A DNA stretch of 64,000 nucleotides from positions 372,001 through 436,000 of the forward strand of contig CAWKHA010000004.1 of assembly GCA_963849365.1 (NCBI GenBank), given 5' to 3'. Source of the DNA: CAVQCJ01 sp963849365 (GTDB lineage Bacteria > Actinomycetota > Actinomycetes > Prado026). The translations under genes and the position numbers were made by a program. This document shows positions 38,242 through 48,363 of this stretch, in pieces. Each line of letters starts with the position of its first letter. Position 1 is the stretch's first letter. The notes under the pieces are model-generated. The model did not search any database and was not told the origin of the DNA. It saw only the letters and a list, made by a program, of their open reading frames with translations.

Positions 38242-38320
38242 CGCGACCGCCCGCACCGACGCCCGCCGTCCCGGCCCGGTGCTGCTCGGGATCAACGCCA
38301 GCCGGCGGCGGGGAAGCCGC

Positions 38321-38353
38321 GAGGGGCGGACCCGGGTCTCGGGTCCGCCCCTC
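38321..38353. terminator. Strong hairpin terminator between convergent hydrolase and groEL
   Basis: A perfect 14-base-pair stem, GAGGGGCGGACCCG (38321-38334) with CGGGTCCGCCCCTC (38340-38353), around a 5-base loop. It is about 80 bases after the hydrolase stop and 27 bases after the groEL stop (on the other strand). Its sequence is unrelated to the repeated palindrome families. Confidence 0.8.
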
Positions 38354-38379
38354 GGCGGTCGTACGGATGCGGGCTGGAC

Positions 38380-40005
38380 TCAGAAGTCCATGTCCCCGCC
38401 GCCGGGCATGCCGCCAGCCTGGCCGCCTGCCTTCTCCGGCTTGTCCGCGATGACTGCCTCGGTGGTGAGGAACAGCGCCGCGATCGAGGCCGCGTTCTGC
38501 AGCGCCGAGCGCGTGACCTTGGCCGGGTCGATGATCCCTGCCTTGATCATGTCGACGTACTCGCCGGTCGCCGCGTCCAGGCCCCAGCCGGGCTCCAGAC
38601 CGCGGACCTTCTCGGTCACCACACCGCCCTCGAGGCCGGCGTTGACCGCGATCTGCTTGAGCGGCGCATCGAGCGCGACCTTCACGATGTTCGCGCCGGT
38701 CGCCTCGTCGCCCTCGAGCTCGAGCTTGTCGAACGCGCGCGCACCCGCCTGGATGAGCGCCACGCCGCCACCGGCGACGATGCCCTCCTCGACGGCCGCC
38801 TTGGCGTTGCGGACGGCGTCCTCGATGCGGTGCTTGCGCTCCTTGAGCTCGACCTCGGTGGCCGCGCCGGCCTTGATGACGGCCACGCCGCCGGCCAGCT
38901 TGGCGAGCCGCTCCTGCAGCTTCTCGCGGTCGTAGTCCGAGTCGGACTTCTCGATCTCGGCGCGGATCTGGTTCACCCGGCCGGCGATCTGCTCGGGGTC
39001 GCCGGCACCCTCGACGACCGTCGTCTCGTCCTTGGTGACGACGATCTTGCGGGCGCGGCCGAGCAGGTCCAGCCCGGCGTTCTCGAGCTTGAGACCGACG
39101 GTCTCGCTGATGACCTGGGCGCCGGTCAGGATCGCGATGTCCTGCAGCATGGCCTTGCGGCGGTCGCCGAAGCCCGGCGCCTTGACGGCGAGCGAGCGGA
39201 ACGTGCCGCGGATCTTGTTGACGATCAGGGTGGCCAGCGCCTCGCCCTCGACGTCCTCGGCGATGATCAGCAGCGGCTTGCCGCCCTGCATGACCTTCTC
39301 CAGCAGCGGGAGCAGGTCCTTCACCGCGGAGATCTTGGACTCGACGATGAGGACGTACGCGTCCTCGAGGACCGCCTCCATGCGCTCGGGGTCGGTCACG
39401 AAGTAGTGCGAGATGTAGCCCTTGTCGAAGCGCATGCCCTCGGTGAGCTCGAGCTCGAGCCCGAAGGTGTTGCTCTCCTCGACGGTGATGACGCCTTCCT
39501 TGCCGACCTTGTCCATCGCCTCGGCGATCATGTCGCCGATCTGCGGGTCGGCGGCCGAGATCGAGGCCGTCGCAGCGATCTGTTCCTTGGTCTCGACCTC
39601 CTTGGCGGCCTCGAGCAGCTGGGTGCTCACGGCCTCGACGGCCTTCTCGATGCCACGCTTGAGCGCCATCGGGTTCGCGCCGGCCGCGACGTTGCGCAGT
39701 CCCTCGCGTACGAGCGCCTGGGCGAGCACGGTGGCGGTGGTGGTGCCGTCGCCGGCGACGTCGTCGGTCTTCTTCGCGACCTCCTTGACCAGCTCGGCCC
39801 CGATCTTCTCGAACGGGTCCTCGAGCTCGATCTCCTTCGCGATGGAAACGCCGTCGTTGGTGATGGTGGGAGCGCCCCACTTCTTCTCCAGCACGACGTT
39901 GCGGCCCTTGGGACCGAGCGTCACCTTGACGGCGTCGGCGAGCTGGTTCATGCCGCGCTCGAGGCCGCGACGGGCCTCCTCGTCGAACGCGATGATCTTG
40001 GCCAT
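38380..40005 (-). CDS. groL: Chaperonin GroEL (60 kDa)
   Basis: A complete 541-residue GroEL. Markers are the N-terminal AKIIAFDEEARRGLERGMN, VTLGPKGRNVVLEKKWGAPTITNDGV, the ATP-binding GDGTTTATVLAQ (about 85) and the Gly/Met-rich tail GGMPGGGDMDF typical of actinobacterial GroEL2 (not the His-rich GroEL1 tail). No groES adjoins it, as usual for the second groEL of actinomycetes. Two CIRCE operators lie 150-210 bases upstream, so HrcA control is expected. Confidence 0.98.
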   Translation of the reverse strand: MAKIIAFDEEARRGLERGMNQLADAVKVTLGPKGRNVVLEKKWGAPTITNDGVSIAKEIELEDPFEKIGAELVKEVAKKTDDVAGDGTTTATVLAQALVREGLRNVAAGANPMALKRGIEKAVEAVSTQLLEAAKEVETKEQIAATASISAADPQIGDMIAEAMDKVGKEGVITVEESNTFGLELELTEGMRFDKGYISHYFVTDPERMEAVLEDAYVLIVESKISAVKDLLPLLEKVMQGGKPLLIIAEDVEGEALATLIVNKIRGTFRSLAVKAPGFGDRRKAMLQDIAILTGAQVISETVGLKLENAGLDLLGRARKIVVTKDETTVVEGAGDPEQIAGRVNQIRAEIEKSDSDYDREKLQERLAKLAGGVAVIKAGAATEVELKERKHRIEDAVRNAKAAVEEGIVAGGGVALIQAGARAFDKLELEGDEATGANIVKVALDAPLKQIAVNAGLEGGVVTEKVRGLEPGWGLDAATGEYVDMIKAGIIDPAKVTRSALQNAASIAALFLTTEAVIADKPEKAGGQAGGMPGGGDMDF

Positions 40006-40152
40006 GTGGTGTCCGTCCTCCTGGAACGGTTGCGGTCAGGGCAGTCAGAGCGATGGGGGCGCCCGCGACGGTCGGTCCGCGCCGACCGGGGCGTACGCCT
40101 CGGGGCGAAGACCTCGTCCCCATGCCTGACGGGTCTGGATCACTCCGTGCTG

Positions 40153-40214
40153 CTGTCACTCTCACCAGGAGAGTGCTAACCCAATGATTAGCACTCGCGC
40201 CCGGGGAGTGCAAG
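40153..40214 (-). promoter_or_regulatory. Tandem CIRCE (HrcA) operators upstream of groEL
   Basis: CIRCE is TTAGCACTC-N9-GAGTGCTAA. First element: CTGTCACTC (40153-40161), 9-base spacer, perfect GAGTGCTAA (40171-40179). Second: perfect TTAGCACTC (40188-40196), 9-base spacer, GAGTGCAAG (40206-40214). The elements are 8 bases apart. Each has one perfect and one degenerate half. This places groEL under HrcA repression. Confidence 0.88.
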
Positions 40215-40240
40215 CCGCCCCGGACGTCCCCGGCCCGGCC

Positions 40241-41353
40241 TCAGGCCTGGTCGAACACGCCGGGTGGTCCCACGCCGGCGGCGTTGACCGCCGCGACCTC
40301 GACGTGCAGCGGCGTCCCGGAGGGCACCGACCCGACGGCCGTCTGGGTCGGCGAAGGCATGACCCGCACCGCGGGCAGCCCGTTCACGCTCACGAGGTAG
40401 CTGCTGACGGTGGCGCCGTTGGCACCGGCCGCGCCCCAGCTGACGTAGACGCGACCAGCCGCCCCGCGGACCGCGCGCACGCTCAAGGCGGCACCCGGCA
40501 GCCCGTACGGCACGGCGGCCGGACTCAGCGCGGGCACCGACGAGCCCGCCGCGCTGGTCGCGACGACCGAGGCGGAGTACCGCACCCCGTTGGTCAGTCC
40601 GGTGAACGTGGCACTGCGTCCCGACGACGACACGGTCGCCCGGGCGCCCCCGGGCAAGAGGGTGACCACGAACCCGGTCACCGCAGCGCCGTGCAGGGCA
40701 GGTGCCGTCCACGACACCGCCAGCCGGTGGTCACCGGGAACCGCCCGCACCGGGGCGGCGGCCGACGGTGGCCGGGGTCCCGCGACCCGCCACGGCGTCT
40801 TGACGAAGTAGATCGGCACGGCGTTGCTGAGGTAGTCGTAGATGTACTTCGCGTCGGCCGCTGCCATCCGCAGGCAGCCGTGGCTCAGCGGCCCGCCGTG
40901 GAAGGGCGCCTTGCCGAGGTCGGCCGCGCTCATCGAGCGGCGCCCGCTGTACCGGTTGATGGGGATGTCGTGGGCGCCCATGCCGCGATCGGCGCACAGC
41001 CGGGTGAAGTAGTTCAGCTGCCAGGTGAGCGAGTAGTCCCAGTTCACCCGCATGCGGCCGCCGGTGTAGCAGACGCTCGGCTTGGGGATGAGCGGGTTCC
41101 CGGCGATCTTGATGGTCCGCGTGACGCGGTTCTGCGCGTCCACGACCTGCAGGATGTTGAACCACTCGAAGTTCTCCAGGTGGAGCCGGGAGATCGGGTG
41201 GGCCACGGTGCCGGGGACGGGTCCGAGCGTGCTGGCGCCCGCCGGGACCGCGGGGACCACTGCCGCGACCGACGCGCCAGCGGTCAGGAGCCCGGCGAGG
41301 AGCGATCCGGAGAGCAGCCGGCTGACCACCCCGCGCGCGTGCTTGTGTCCCAC
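40241..41353 (-). CDS. L,D-transpeptidase with C-terminal fibronectin type III domains
   Basis: About 370 residues: signal peptide (LLSGSLLAGLLTAGASVAAVVP), YkuD L,D-transpeptidase domain with the catalytic HGGPLSHGCLRM motif (Cys about 175), then two fibronectin-III-like repeats (about 205-290 and 295-370; VSWTAPALHGAAVTGFVVT and VSWGAAGANGATVSSYLVS). It cross-links peptidoglycan 3-3 or anchors proteins outside the cell. FN3 domains at the C-terminus of this enzyme are less usual and may bind wall polymers. GTG 41353 was chosen; an ATG 11 codons upstream is possible. Confidence 0.87.
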   Translation of the reverse strand: MGHKHARGVVSRLLSGSLLAGLLTAGASVAAVVPAVPAGASTLGPVPGTVAHPISRLHLENFEWFNILQVVDAQNRVTRTIKIAGNPLIPKPSVCYTGGRMRVNWDYSLTWQLNYFTRLCADRGMGAHDIPINRYSGRRSMSAADLGKAPFHGGPLSHGCLRMAAADAKYIYDYLSNAVPIYFVKTPWRVAGPRPPSAAAPVRAVPGDHRLAVSWTAPALHGAAVTGFVVTLLPGGARATVSSSGRSATFTGLTNGVRYSASVVATSAAGSSVPALSPAAVPYGLPGAALSVRAVRGAAGRVYVSWGAAGANGATVSSYLVSVNGLPAVRVMPSPTQTAVGSVPSGTPLHVEVAAVNAAGVGPPGVFDQA

Positions 41354-41440
41354 GAGGTCATTCTCGGCACGCCCGTCACCGGGCACGACCCGAATCGTGG
41401 GAAAAGGTCCGCCGCCCCTGCCCCGGCGGCCCGAGTGGTC

Positions 41441-41641
41441 TCAGACCTTGCGGACGGCGTCGGCCTGCGGGCCCTTCTGGCCCTGCGACACCTCGAACTC
41501 CACCCTGTCGCCCTCTTCGAGGCTCTTGTAGCCGGTGCCCTCGATCGCGCTGTAGTGCACGAAGACGTCCGGCCCGCCGTCTTCGGCGATGAAGCCGTAG
41601 CCCTTCTCGGCGTTGAACCACTTGACGATGCCCTGAGCCAT
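41441..41641 (-). CDS. Cold-shock protein (CspA family)
   Basis: A 66-residue single cold-shock domain: GIVKWFNAEKGYGFI (RNP1) and DVFVHYSAIEG (RNP2), RNA chaperone activity expected. ATG 41641 with GGGAG upstream. A 134-base leader to the next gene upstream (MoaD-like) may hold its own 5' untranslated region, as is common for cold-shock genes; no particular structure was recognised there. Confidence 0.96.
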   Translation of the reverse strand: MAQGIVKWFNAEKGYGFIAEDGGPDVFVHYSAIEGTGYKSLEEGDRVEFEVSQGQKGPQADAVRKV

Positions 41642-41775
41642 TACGCACTCCCTGTCGTACCCGGGCAGCCTGTCCTGCCCGACTGCCGGCCCGTCCGGCG
41701 GTCCGGCGCCTGCGCAATGTAGCGATCACCGCCGCCCGTTGGCGAGATCCAGGACAGATCGTCGCCGCGTGGCGG

Positions 41776-42051
41776 TCAGCCGCCTGCCACCGCCGGGATC
41801 ACCGAGACGGTGGAGCCGTCCGGGGTGGCCGTGCCCAGGCCGTCCGCGAAGCGCACGTCCTCGTCGCCGACGTACACGTTGACGAAACGGCGCAGCCGGC
41901 CCTCGTCGTCCAGGACCCGCGCCGCGATGCCGGGGTGGGCGGCTTCCAGGGCGGCGACCACGTCGGACAGCGTGGCCCCCTCGACGGCCACCTCGGCGGC
42001 GCCGCCGGTATAGGTGCGCAGGATGGTCGGGACCCGGACGGTGACGCTCAC
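41776..42051 (-). CDS. MoaD/ThiS-family ubiquitin-like sulfur carrier
   Basis: A 91-residue beta-grasp protein ending VIPAVAGG. The C-terminal Gly-Gly is required for adenylation and thiocarboxylate formation, so it is probably a functional sulfur carrier (CysO/MoaD-like). The GTG start overlaps the thrC stop (GTGA), giving a thrC-moaD operon under the SAM riboswitch. That link between threonine/methionine branch control and a sulfur carrier suggests a role in methionine or cysteine supply (inference). Confidence 0.88.
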   Translation of the reverse strand: MSVTVRVPTILRTYTGGAAEVAVEGATLSDVVAALEAAHPGIAARVLDDEGRLRRFVNVYVGDEDVRFADGLGTATPDGSTVSVIPAVAGG

Positions 42052-43403
42052 GCAGAGCCTTCCTCTCGGTCGGGGCCGGGCGCCTGCGCCGTCGTGGCGA
42101 CGGCGGCGCGGAAAGCCTCCAGGGACGGACGGATCGTCGCAGTCGGACCGACGGCACCGGAACCGGTGAGCGCGTCCAGGGTCTTGAGCCCGTCGCCGGT
42201 GTTCAGCAGCACGGTCTCCGCGTCGGGGTCGGCAAGCCCGAGGTCCAGCAGCTTGCGCAGCACGGCCACGGTGACCCCGCCAGCGGTCTCGGCGAAGATG
42301 CCCTCGGTCCGGGCCAGCAGCGTGATGCCCTCGACGAGCTCCTCGTCCGAGACGTCCGCGACCGCACCGCCGGTGCGCCGGACCGCGTCCAGGGCGTAAG
42401 GCCCGTCGGCCGGGTTCCCGATCGCCAGCGACTTGGCGATCGTGTCGGGCCTGACCGGCTGCACGACGTCCTGTCCGGCCGCGAACGCCTGCGAGACCGG
42501 GGAGCAGCCGGTGGCCTGCGCGCCGAACACCTTGTACGGCGTCGCCTCGACGAGCCCGAGCGCGGCCAGCTCGCGCCACGCCTTGTCCACCTTGGTGAGC
42601 AGCGAGCCGGACGCGACCGGCGAGACGACCTGCCCGGGCAGCCGCCAGCCCAGCTGTTCGGCCACCTCGTACCCGACCGTCTTGGACCCTTCGGCGTAGA
42701 ACGGGCGCAGCGTGACGTTCACGAAGCCCCAGTCCTCCCGCTCGAACGCGACTTCGCTGCAGAGCCGGTTGACGTCGTCGTACGTGCCTTCGACCGCGAT
42801 CAGCGTGCCCCCGTACACCGAGGCGCCGAGGGTCTTGCTCGCCTCCAGGTCGCTGGGCACCAGCACGACGGACCGCAGGCCGGCGCGCGCGGCAGCCGCG
42901 GCGACCGCCCCGGCCAGGTTGCCGGTCGAGGCGCACGCGACCGTCGACAGGCCCAGCGACCGGGCCGCGGCCAGCGCCACGGCGACCACCCGGTCCTTGA
43001 ACGAGTGGGTGGGGTTGCCGCTGTCGTCCTTCACCCACAGCCGGCGCATGCCCAGCGCGGCGGCGAGCTGGTCGGCCCGGTGCAGGCGGGTCCACCCCGG
43101 CGCGAGGTCCACCGGCCGTCCGGCCGGGTCGGGCGAGACCGGGAGCAAGGGTGCGTAGCGCCAGATCGACGCCGGGCCGGCCTCGATCTCGGCGCGCGTC
43201 ACCGGCCCGGTCTTGTAGCCCACCTCGAGCGGGCCGAAGCACTGCTCGCAGGCGTAGCGGGCACCGATCGGGTAGGTCGCCGCGCACTCTCGGCAGACGA
43301 GGGCGCTGGCCCGGCCGAACGGGGCGCCGACGGCGGGGGGCGCGGGCGAGCCTTCGGCGGCGGTCGGCCGGCTGTCGGTCGGGGGGATGCTCAGGCTGGT
43401 CAC
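42048..43403 (-). CDS. thrC: Threonine synthase
   Basis: A 451-residue PLP enzyme converting O-phosphohomoserine to threonine. An N-terminal zinc-ribbon-like segment (CRECAATYPIGARYACEQCFG, about 34-54) precedes the fold; PLP lysine is in SGNPTHSFKDR (about 118), with GNLAGAVAAAAARAG and the phosphate-binding VASGSLLTK following. GTG 43403 follows AGGAGAAAGG. The 5' leader holds a SAM-I riboswitch whose closing stem touches this ribosome-binding site, so high SAM should reduce expression. Confidence 0.94.
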   Translation of the reverse strand: MTSLSIPPTDSRPTAAEGSPAPPAVGAPFGRASALVCRECAATYPIGARYACEQCFGPLEVGYKTGPVTRAEIEAGPASIWRYAPLLPVSPDPAGRPVDLAPGWTRLHRADQLAAALGMRRLWVKDDSGNPTHSFKDRVVAVALAAARSLGLSTVACASTGNLAGAVAAAAARAGLRSVVLVPSDLEASKTLGASVYGGTLIAVEGTYDDVNRLCSEVAFEREDWGFVNVTLRPFYAEGSKTVGYEVAEQLGWRLPGQVVSPVASGSLLTKVDKAWRELAALGLVEATPYKVFGAQATGCSPVSQAFAAGQDVVQPVRPDTIAKSLAIGNPADGPYALDAVRRTGGAVADVSDEELVEGITLLARTEGIFAETAGGVTVAVLRKLLDLGLADPDAETVLLNTGDGLKTLDALTGSGAVGPTATIRPSLEAFRAAVATTAQAPGPDREEGSA

Positions 43404-43418
43404 GGCGAGGCCTTTCTC

Positions 43419-43558
43419 CTCATCTTTCCCCGGGCCGGTGCCCGGGGACGGACTTGGCACCTGGTCGGCCGGCCTCGCGGACGCGATACGTCGCGAGCTG
43501 GAGCCGAACTGGTTGCCGGGGCTTCGTCGGGCCGTTTCCCTCTGCCCCTCTGGATGAG
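43419..43558 (-). promoter_or_regulatory. SAM-I (S-box) riboswitch upstream of thrC
   Basis: Read on the reverse strand, the leader starts CTCATCCAGAGGGGCAGAGG, continues GGAAACGGCCCGACGAAGCC, CCGGCAACC, and after a variable P3 arm has GGTGCCAAGTCCGTCC, then CCCGGG...CCCGGGG and GAAAGATGAG. These are the S-box conserved blocks in order. P1 pairs CTCATC (5') with GATGAG (3'). The Shine-Dalgarno GGAG follows directly on the GATGAG strand, suggesting translational control. Confidence 0.93.
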
Positions 43559-43684
43559 CGGTGTTCAGTTGTGCGGTCGACCGGGGTCGTCCACAGCCGG
43601 ACCCCCTCGCGTGGACGGGGCGGACGGGCTGACGGAGACTGTACCGAACGCCCTGGGCGGACCGGACCGGAGGGAGGTGCAGCC

Positions 43685-44670
43685 GTGCGACCCGACGTCG
43701 AGCGCTGGCTGCAGCGCCGCACCTCCGCGGCCGCCGACTGGCCCGTCGAGCAGCTGCTCGCGGCGAAGGGCGCGACGCGGGTCAGCGTGGTGCTGCCCGC
43801 GCTCGACGAGGAGGAGACCGTCGGGAGCATCGTGTCGACGATCGCGTCCGAGCTGCTGGCCGCCGGGGGCGGCAACGGGCTGGTCGACGAGCTTGTCGTG
43901 CTCGACTCCGGCAGCGCCGACGCCACCGGCGAGCGCGCGGCCGGCGCCGGCGCCTCCGTCGTGCGCCGCGACGACGTCCTGCCGGCCCTGCCCGCCGTCG
44001 CCGGTAAGGGCGAGGCGCTGTGGCGCTCGCTGGCGGCGACCACCGGCGACGTCCTGGTCTTCGTCGACGCCGACCTGCGCTCGTTCGCCCCGTCGTACGT
44101 CACGGGGCTGCTCGGACCGCTCCTCACCGACCGCGGCGTCGCGATGGTCAAGGCCGTGTACGACCGCCCGCTGAACGATGGTGCCGGCGTGGTCGCCACC
44201 GGCGGCGGGCGCGTCACCGAGCTCGTCGCCCGTCCGCTGCTGAACCTGCACTGGCCCGAGCTGGCCGGGGTGGTGCAGCCGCTCGCCGGCGAGTACGCGG
44301 CCCGCCGCGGCCTGCTCGAGCTGCTGCCCTTCCCCACCGGGTACGGCGTCGAGCTCGCGCTGCTCGTGGACACTCTCGAGGTCGCCGGCCTCGACGCGAT
44401 CGCGCAGGTCGACCTGGGGGTGCGCCGGCACCGCCACCACGACGACGCCCGGCTCGGCCTGATGGCCAGCGAGATCATGCAGGTGGCACTGGCCCGGCTG
44501 GACCGCTCCGGGCGGGTGCGCCAGCACGGATCCGTCAACCCCACCCTCGCCCAGTTCGACCGCACCGGCGGGCGGCTGCGGGTGCGCACCCACGACGTCG
44601 AGCTGGTCGAACGGCCCCCGATGGTCACCGTTCCCGAGTACGCCGCCGCACGTGCGGCCCGGGCGTCGTG

Positions 44671-44671
<1 letters not shown>
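43685..44671 (+). CDS. gpgS: Glucosyl-3-phosphoglycerate synthase
   Basis: A 328-residue GT81 glycosyltransferase: VSVVLPALDEEETVGSIVS (donor-binding, about 33), LDSGSADATGERA, the metal-binding VFVDADLRSF (about 128), and PLAGEYAARRGLLELLPF with GYGVELALLVDT, matching GpgS. It transfers glucose to 3-phosphoglycerate, the first step of glucosylglycerate or methylglucose lipopolysaccharide synthesis. It is divergent from thrC. The stop overlaps the otsA start by one base (TGATG), tying it to trehalose synthesis. Confidence 0.93.
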
Positions 44672-46119
<1,448 letters not shown>

Positions 46120-46138
46120 CCCCGGCCGGCGAAGAGCG

Positions 46139-46972
46139 TCAGGGGCCGGCCCGGCCCAGGGCCGAGCCGAGCGAGACGAGCAGCCGTACCACTCCGGCCG
46201 GTCCGTCGACGACGAGGTCGGCGGCGGCGGCCACCTCGGGCGTCTCGGGGCTGGCGGCCGCGACCGCCCAGGCGGGCACGCCCTCGGCGCGCAGCGACCG
46301 CACCGCCTCGAAGGCGGCCAGGTCGCCCAGGTCGTCCCCCGCGTACAGCACCGCCGACGGTCCGGTCGGCAGCTCGTCCACGAGCGCGCGCAGGGCGGCG
46401 CCCTTGTCGGTGCCCGGTGGGCGCAGCTCCACGACCAGCCGTCCGGGCTCGACCACGAGCCCGGCGCGGGCCGCCACGTCGGCGAGCGGGCCGTTCAAGG
46501 CGGCCAGCGCAGCCGCGGGGTCCGCCGCCCGCCGCAGGTGCACGCCGAACGAGCCGCCCTTGTCCTCGACCCACGCGCCCAGCGCCGCGGCTCCCCCGGC
46601 GCCGGCGGCCAGCATCGCCCGGACCTCGGTCAGCGCGGCCGCGACCTGCGCCGAGGTCTCCGGCCCGACCAGCCGTCCGGCCTCCCAACGCTGGGCGCCG
46701 TAGAGCCCGAGCACCACCAGCCCCGGCACCCGGTCCAGCCCGGCCAGCCCGACGGCCTTCAGCGCGGGGCGCCCGGTGACGACCGCCAGGCGACCCAGGG
46801 CCGGCGCCAGGGCCGACAGCGCCGCGACGGCGCCGGGCGCGGGGAAGGCCCGGTCCGGGTCCTCGACGATCGCCGACAGGGTGCCGTCGTAGTCGCAGGC
46901 GACGAGCGCCCGGCCGGGCCCGGCCAGCAGCGGCGCGAACACCGCACGGATCCGCGTCGGGTCCGTGCTCAC
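46139..46972 (-). CDS. otsB: Trehalose-6-phosphate phosphatase
   Basis: A 277-residue HAD phosphatase: motif I ACDYDGTLSAI (about 26), motif II VVTGRP, basic motif III region GTDKGAALRALV and motif IV YAGDDLGDLAAFEAV (about 220). It removes phosphate from trehalose 6-phosphate made by the convergent otsA. GTG 46972 was chosen; the preceding gene's (LytR_C) stop is 50 bases upstream, so they may share a transcript. Confidence 0.93.
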   Translation of the reverse strand: MSTDPTRIRAVFAPLLAGPGRALVACDYDGTLSAIVEDPDRAFPAPGAVAALSALAPALGRLAVVTGRPALKAVGLAGLDRVPGLVVLGLYGAQRWEAGRLVGPETSAQVAAALTEVRAMLAAGAGGAAALGAWVEDKGGSFGVHLRRAADPAAALAALNGPLADVAARAGLVVEPGRLVVELRPPGTDKGAALRALVDELPTGPSAVLYAGDDLGDLAAFEAVRSLRAEGVPAWAVAAASPETPEVAAAADLVVDGPAGVVRLLVSLGSALGRAGP

Positions 46973-47022
46973 GTCGTCGCCGGGTCCACCGGTGTCCGTG
47001 CCGCGGCGCAGTCTGGTGGGCC

Positions 47023-47835
47023 TCAGGCCAGCGGGTCGCTGGTGAGGACCACGGTCAGCCGGTCGGTCAGCATGCCGGCGACGCGCGGCCGCAGCCGGCT
47101 GATCCCCAGGTCGTACGCCAGCGACCGGGCGGCGGCCAGCTGGCCGGGCGGGTAGTACACCGTGCTGGTGGTGATGTTCCCGCGCCAGTTGCCCACCCCG
47201 CTGACCGTCCACCCGAGCGAGCGCAGGTGCTGGGCGACACGGGCCGCCATCCCGCGCTGGGTCGTCTCGTTGAGCACGACGACCGGGGCGTGCACCACCG
47301 GAGGCCTGACCGGCCCGGTGGCGGTGGGCGTCGGCTTGCTGCTCGGCTTGGCGGTCGTGGGCTTGCTGGTAGCCGTCGGCGACGAAGCGGGCGACGAGGC
47401 CGCAGGCGACGACGCGCCGGTGGACGGCGCCGAGCTGCGCGGCGTGGAGACGTGGACCTGGGACCCGGCCGGACCCGCCTGGTCGTCGGGCGTGCCGCGG
47501 CCGACCCAGCCGGCCAGCCCGCTGCCGATGAGGACGACGACGACGGCACCGAGCAGGGCAGGCAGCACGTACCGCAGCGGGCTGCGCCGGACCCGGTGCG
47601 CGCCCGCCACCCGGGCGGGTGCCTGGCCCTCATCGCGCGCGGCTTCGTGCTCGGCGGCGACAGCGGCCGGGTCGACCGGCTCGGAGTAGGGCGAGCCGGT
47701 CGGGAAGGTGTCCTCGGGCGTGAGGTACGGGTTGTGCGGCGGCGTCGACCCCGCCGGGTCGGTCGGGGGCGGGACCGGCCCGCCCGGGGGACCCCAGTTG
47801 GGCGGGGACGGAGGGATCGGTCCGTCGTTGGACAC
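47023..47835 (-). CDS. LytR C-terminal-domain membrane protein
   Basis: A 270-residue protein: Pro-rich cytoplasmic N-terminus (NWGPPGGPVPPPTD), one transmembrane helix (about 88-108, LRYVLPALLGAVVVVLIGSG), a Ser/Thr/Pro linker, and a C-terminal LytR_C domain (VVVLNETTQRGMAARVAQHLRSLGW, then TTSTVYYPPGQLAAARSLAYDLG). LytR_C domains accompany wall-polymer ligases; the ligase domain itself is absent here. GTG 47835. It follows the DUF3263 gene by 21 bases. Confidence 0.85.
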   Translation of the reverse strand: MSNDGPIPPSPPNWGPPGGPVPPPTDPAGSTPPHNPYLTPEDTFPTGSPYSEPVDPAAVAAEHEAARDEGQAPARVAGAHRVRRSPLRYVLPALLGAVVVVLIGSGLAGWVGRGTPDDQAGPAGSQVHVSTPRSSAPSTGASSPAASSPASSPTATSKPTTAKPSSKPTPTATGPVRPPVVHAPVVVLNETTQRGMAARVAQHLRSLGWTVSGVGNWRGNITTSTVYYPPGQLAAARSLAYDLGISRLRPRVAGMLTDRLTVVLTSDPLA

Positions 47836-47856
47836 GGGGAGTCGGCCGCGCCGCCG

Positions 47857-48162
47857 TCAGACGTCGAAGCCGAGGCGGCGGGCGGACCGGGCCCGCTGGC
47901 GCGACGCGCGCAGCCGTCGCAGCCGCTTGACCAGCATCGGGTCGCAGGCGAGCGCCTCGGGCCGGTCGATCAGGGCGTTCAGCACCTGGTAGTAGCGGGT
48001 GGCGGACATGTCGAACAGCTCGCGGACGGCCTGTTCCTTGGCGCCGGCGTACTTCCACCACTGCCGCTCGAAGGACAGGATCCGCAGGTCACGCTCGGTG
48101 AGGCCGTCGGTGCTGCCGGTGCCCGGCGCGCCCGCGTCGACGGCGGCGTTCGCGGCATCCAT
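47857..48162 (-). CDS. DUF3263 DNA-binding-like protein
   Basis: A 101-residue basic protein of the actinobacterial DUF3263 family: LTERDLRILSFERQWWKYAGAKEQAVRELFDMSATRYYQVLNALIDRPEAL, a helix-turn-helix-like arrangement, then a basic RLRRLRASRQRARSARR tail. The pairing with a LytR_C membrane protein is conserved in actinomycetes. Start ATG 48162. A 9-base-pair hairpin at 48227-48252 lies in its upstream region. Confidence 0.85.
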   Translation of the reverse strand: MDAANAAVDAGAPGTGSTDGLTERDLRILSFERQWWKYAGAKEQAVRELFDMSATRYYQVLNALIDRPEALACDPMLVKRLRRLRASRQRARSARRLGFDV

Positions 48163-48226
48163 GCTCGTGGCTCCCCTCGCGGTCTCGGTCTCGGTGTGCG
48201 GGCTCTGAGGTTGTCGGGGCTCGAGG

Positions 48227-48252
48227 CGGCCCGGGCTTCCCCTCCCGGGCCG
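48227..48252. other. GC-rich hairpin in the DUF3263/cupin divergent region
   Basis: CGGCCCGGG (48227-48235) pairs perfectly with CCCGGGCCG (48244-48252) around an 8-base pyrimidine loop, within the 201-base region between divergent genes. It could be a 5' leader structure; nothing else was recognised in this region. Confidence 0.4.
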
Positions 48253-48363
48253 CGCGGCCATGCTACGCAGCGAATCCCATTCGTGTCATTCACCCCCGCC
48301 GCACCCGGGCGGCCCGACTTGGGGCCGGACCGATGCTGCCGTGCCGAGGTTAGGGTCCGGGGC

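Noticed and set aside
40171..40196. GAGTGCTAA-N8-TTAGCACTC taken as a single CIRCE
   Set aside because: The half-sites are in the reverse order of CIRCE. Each instead belongs to a separate element with a proper 9-base spacer.
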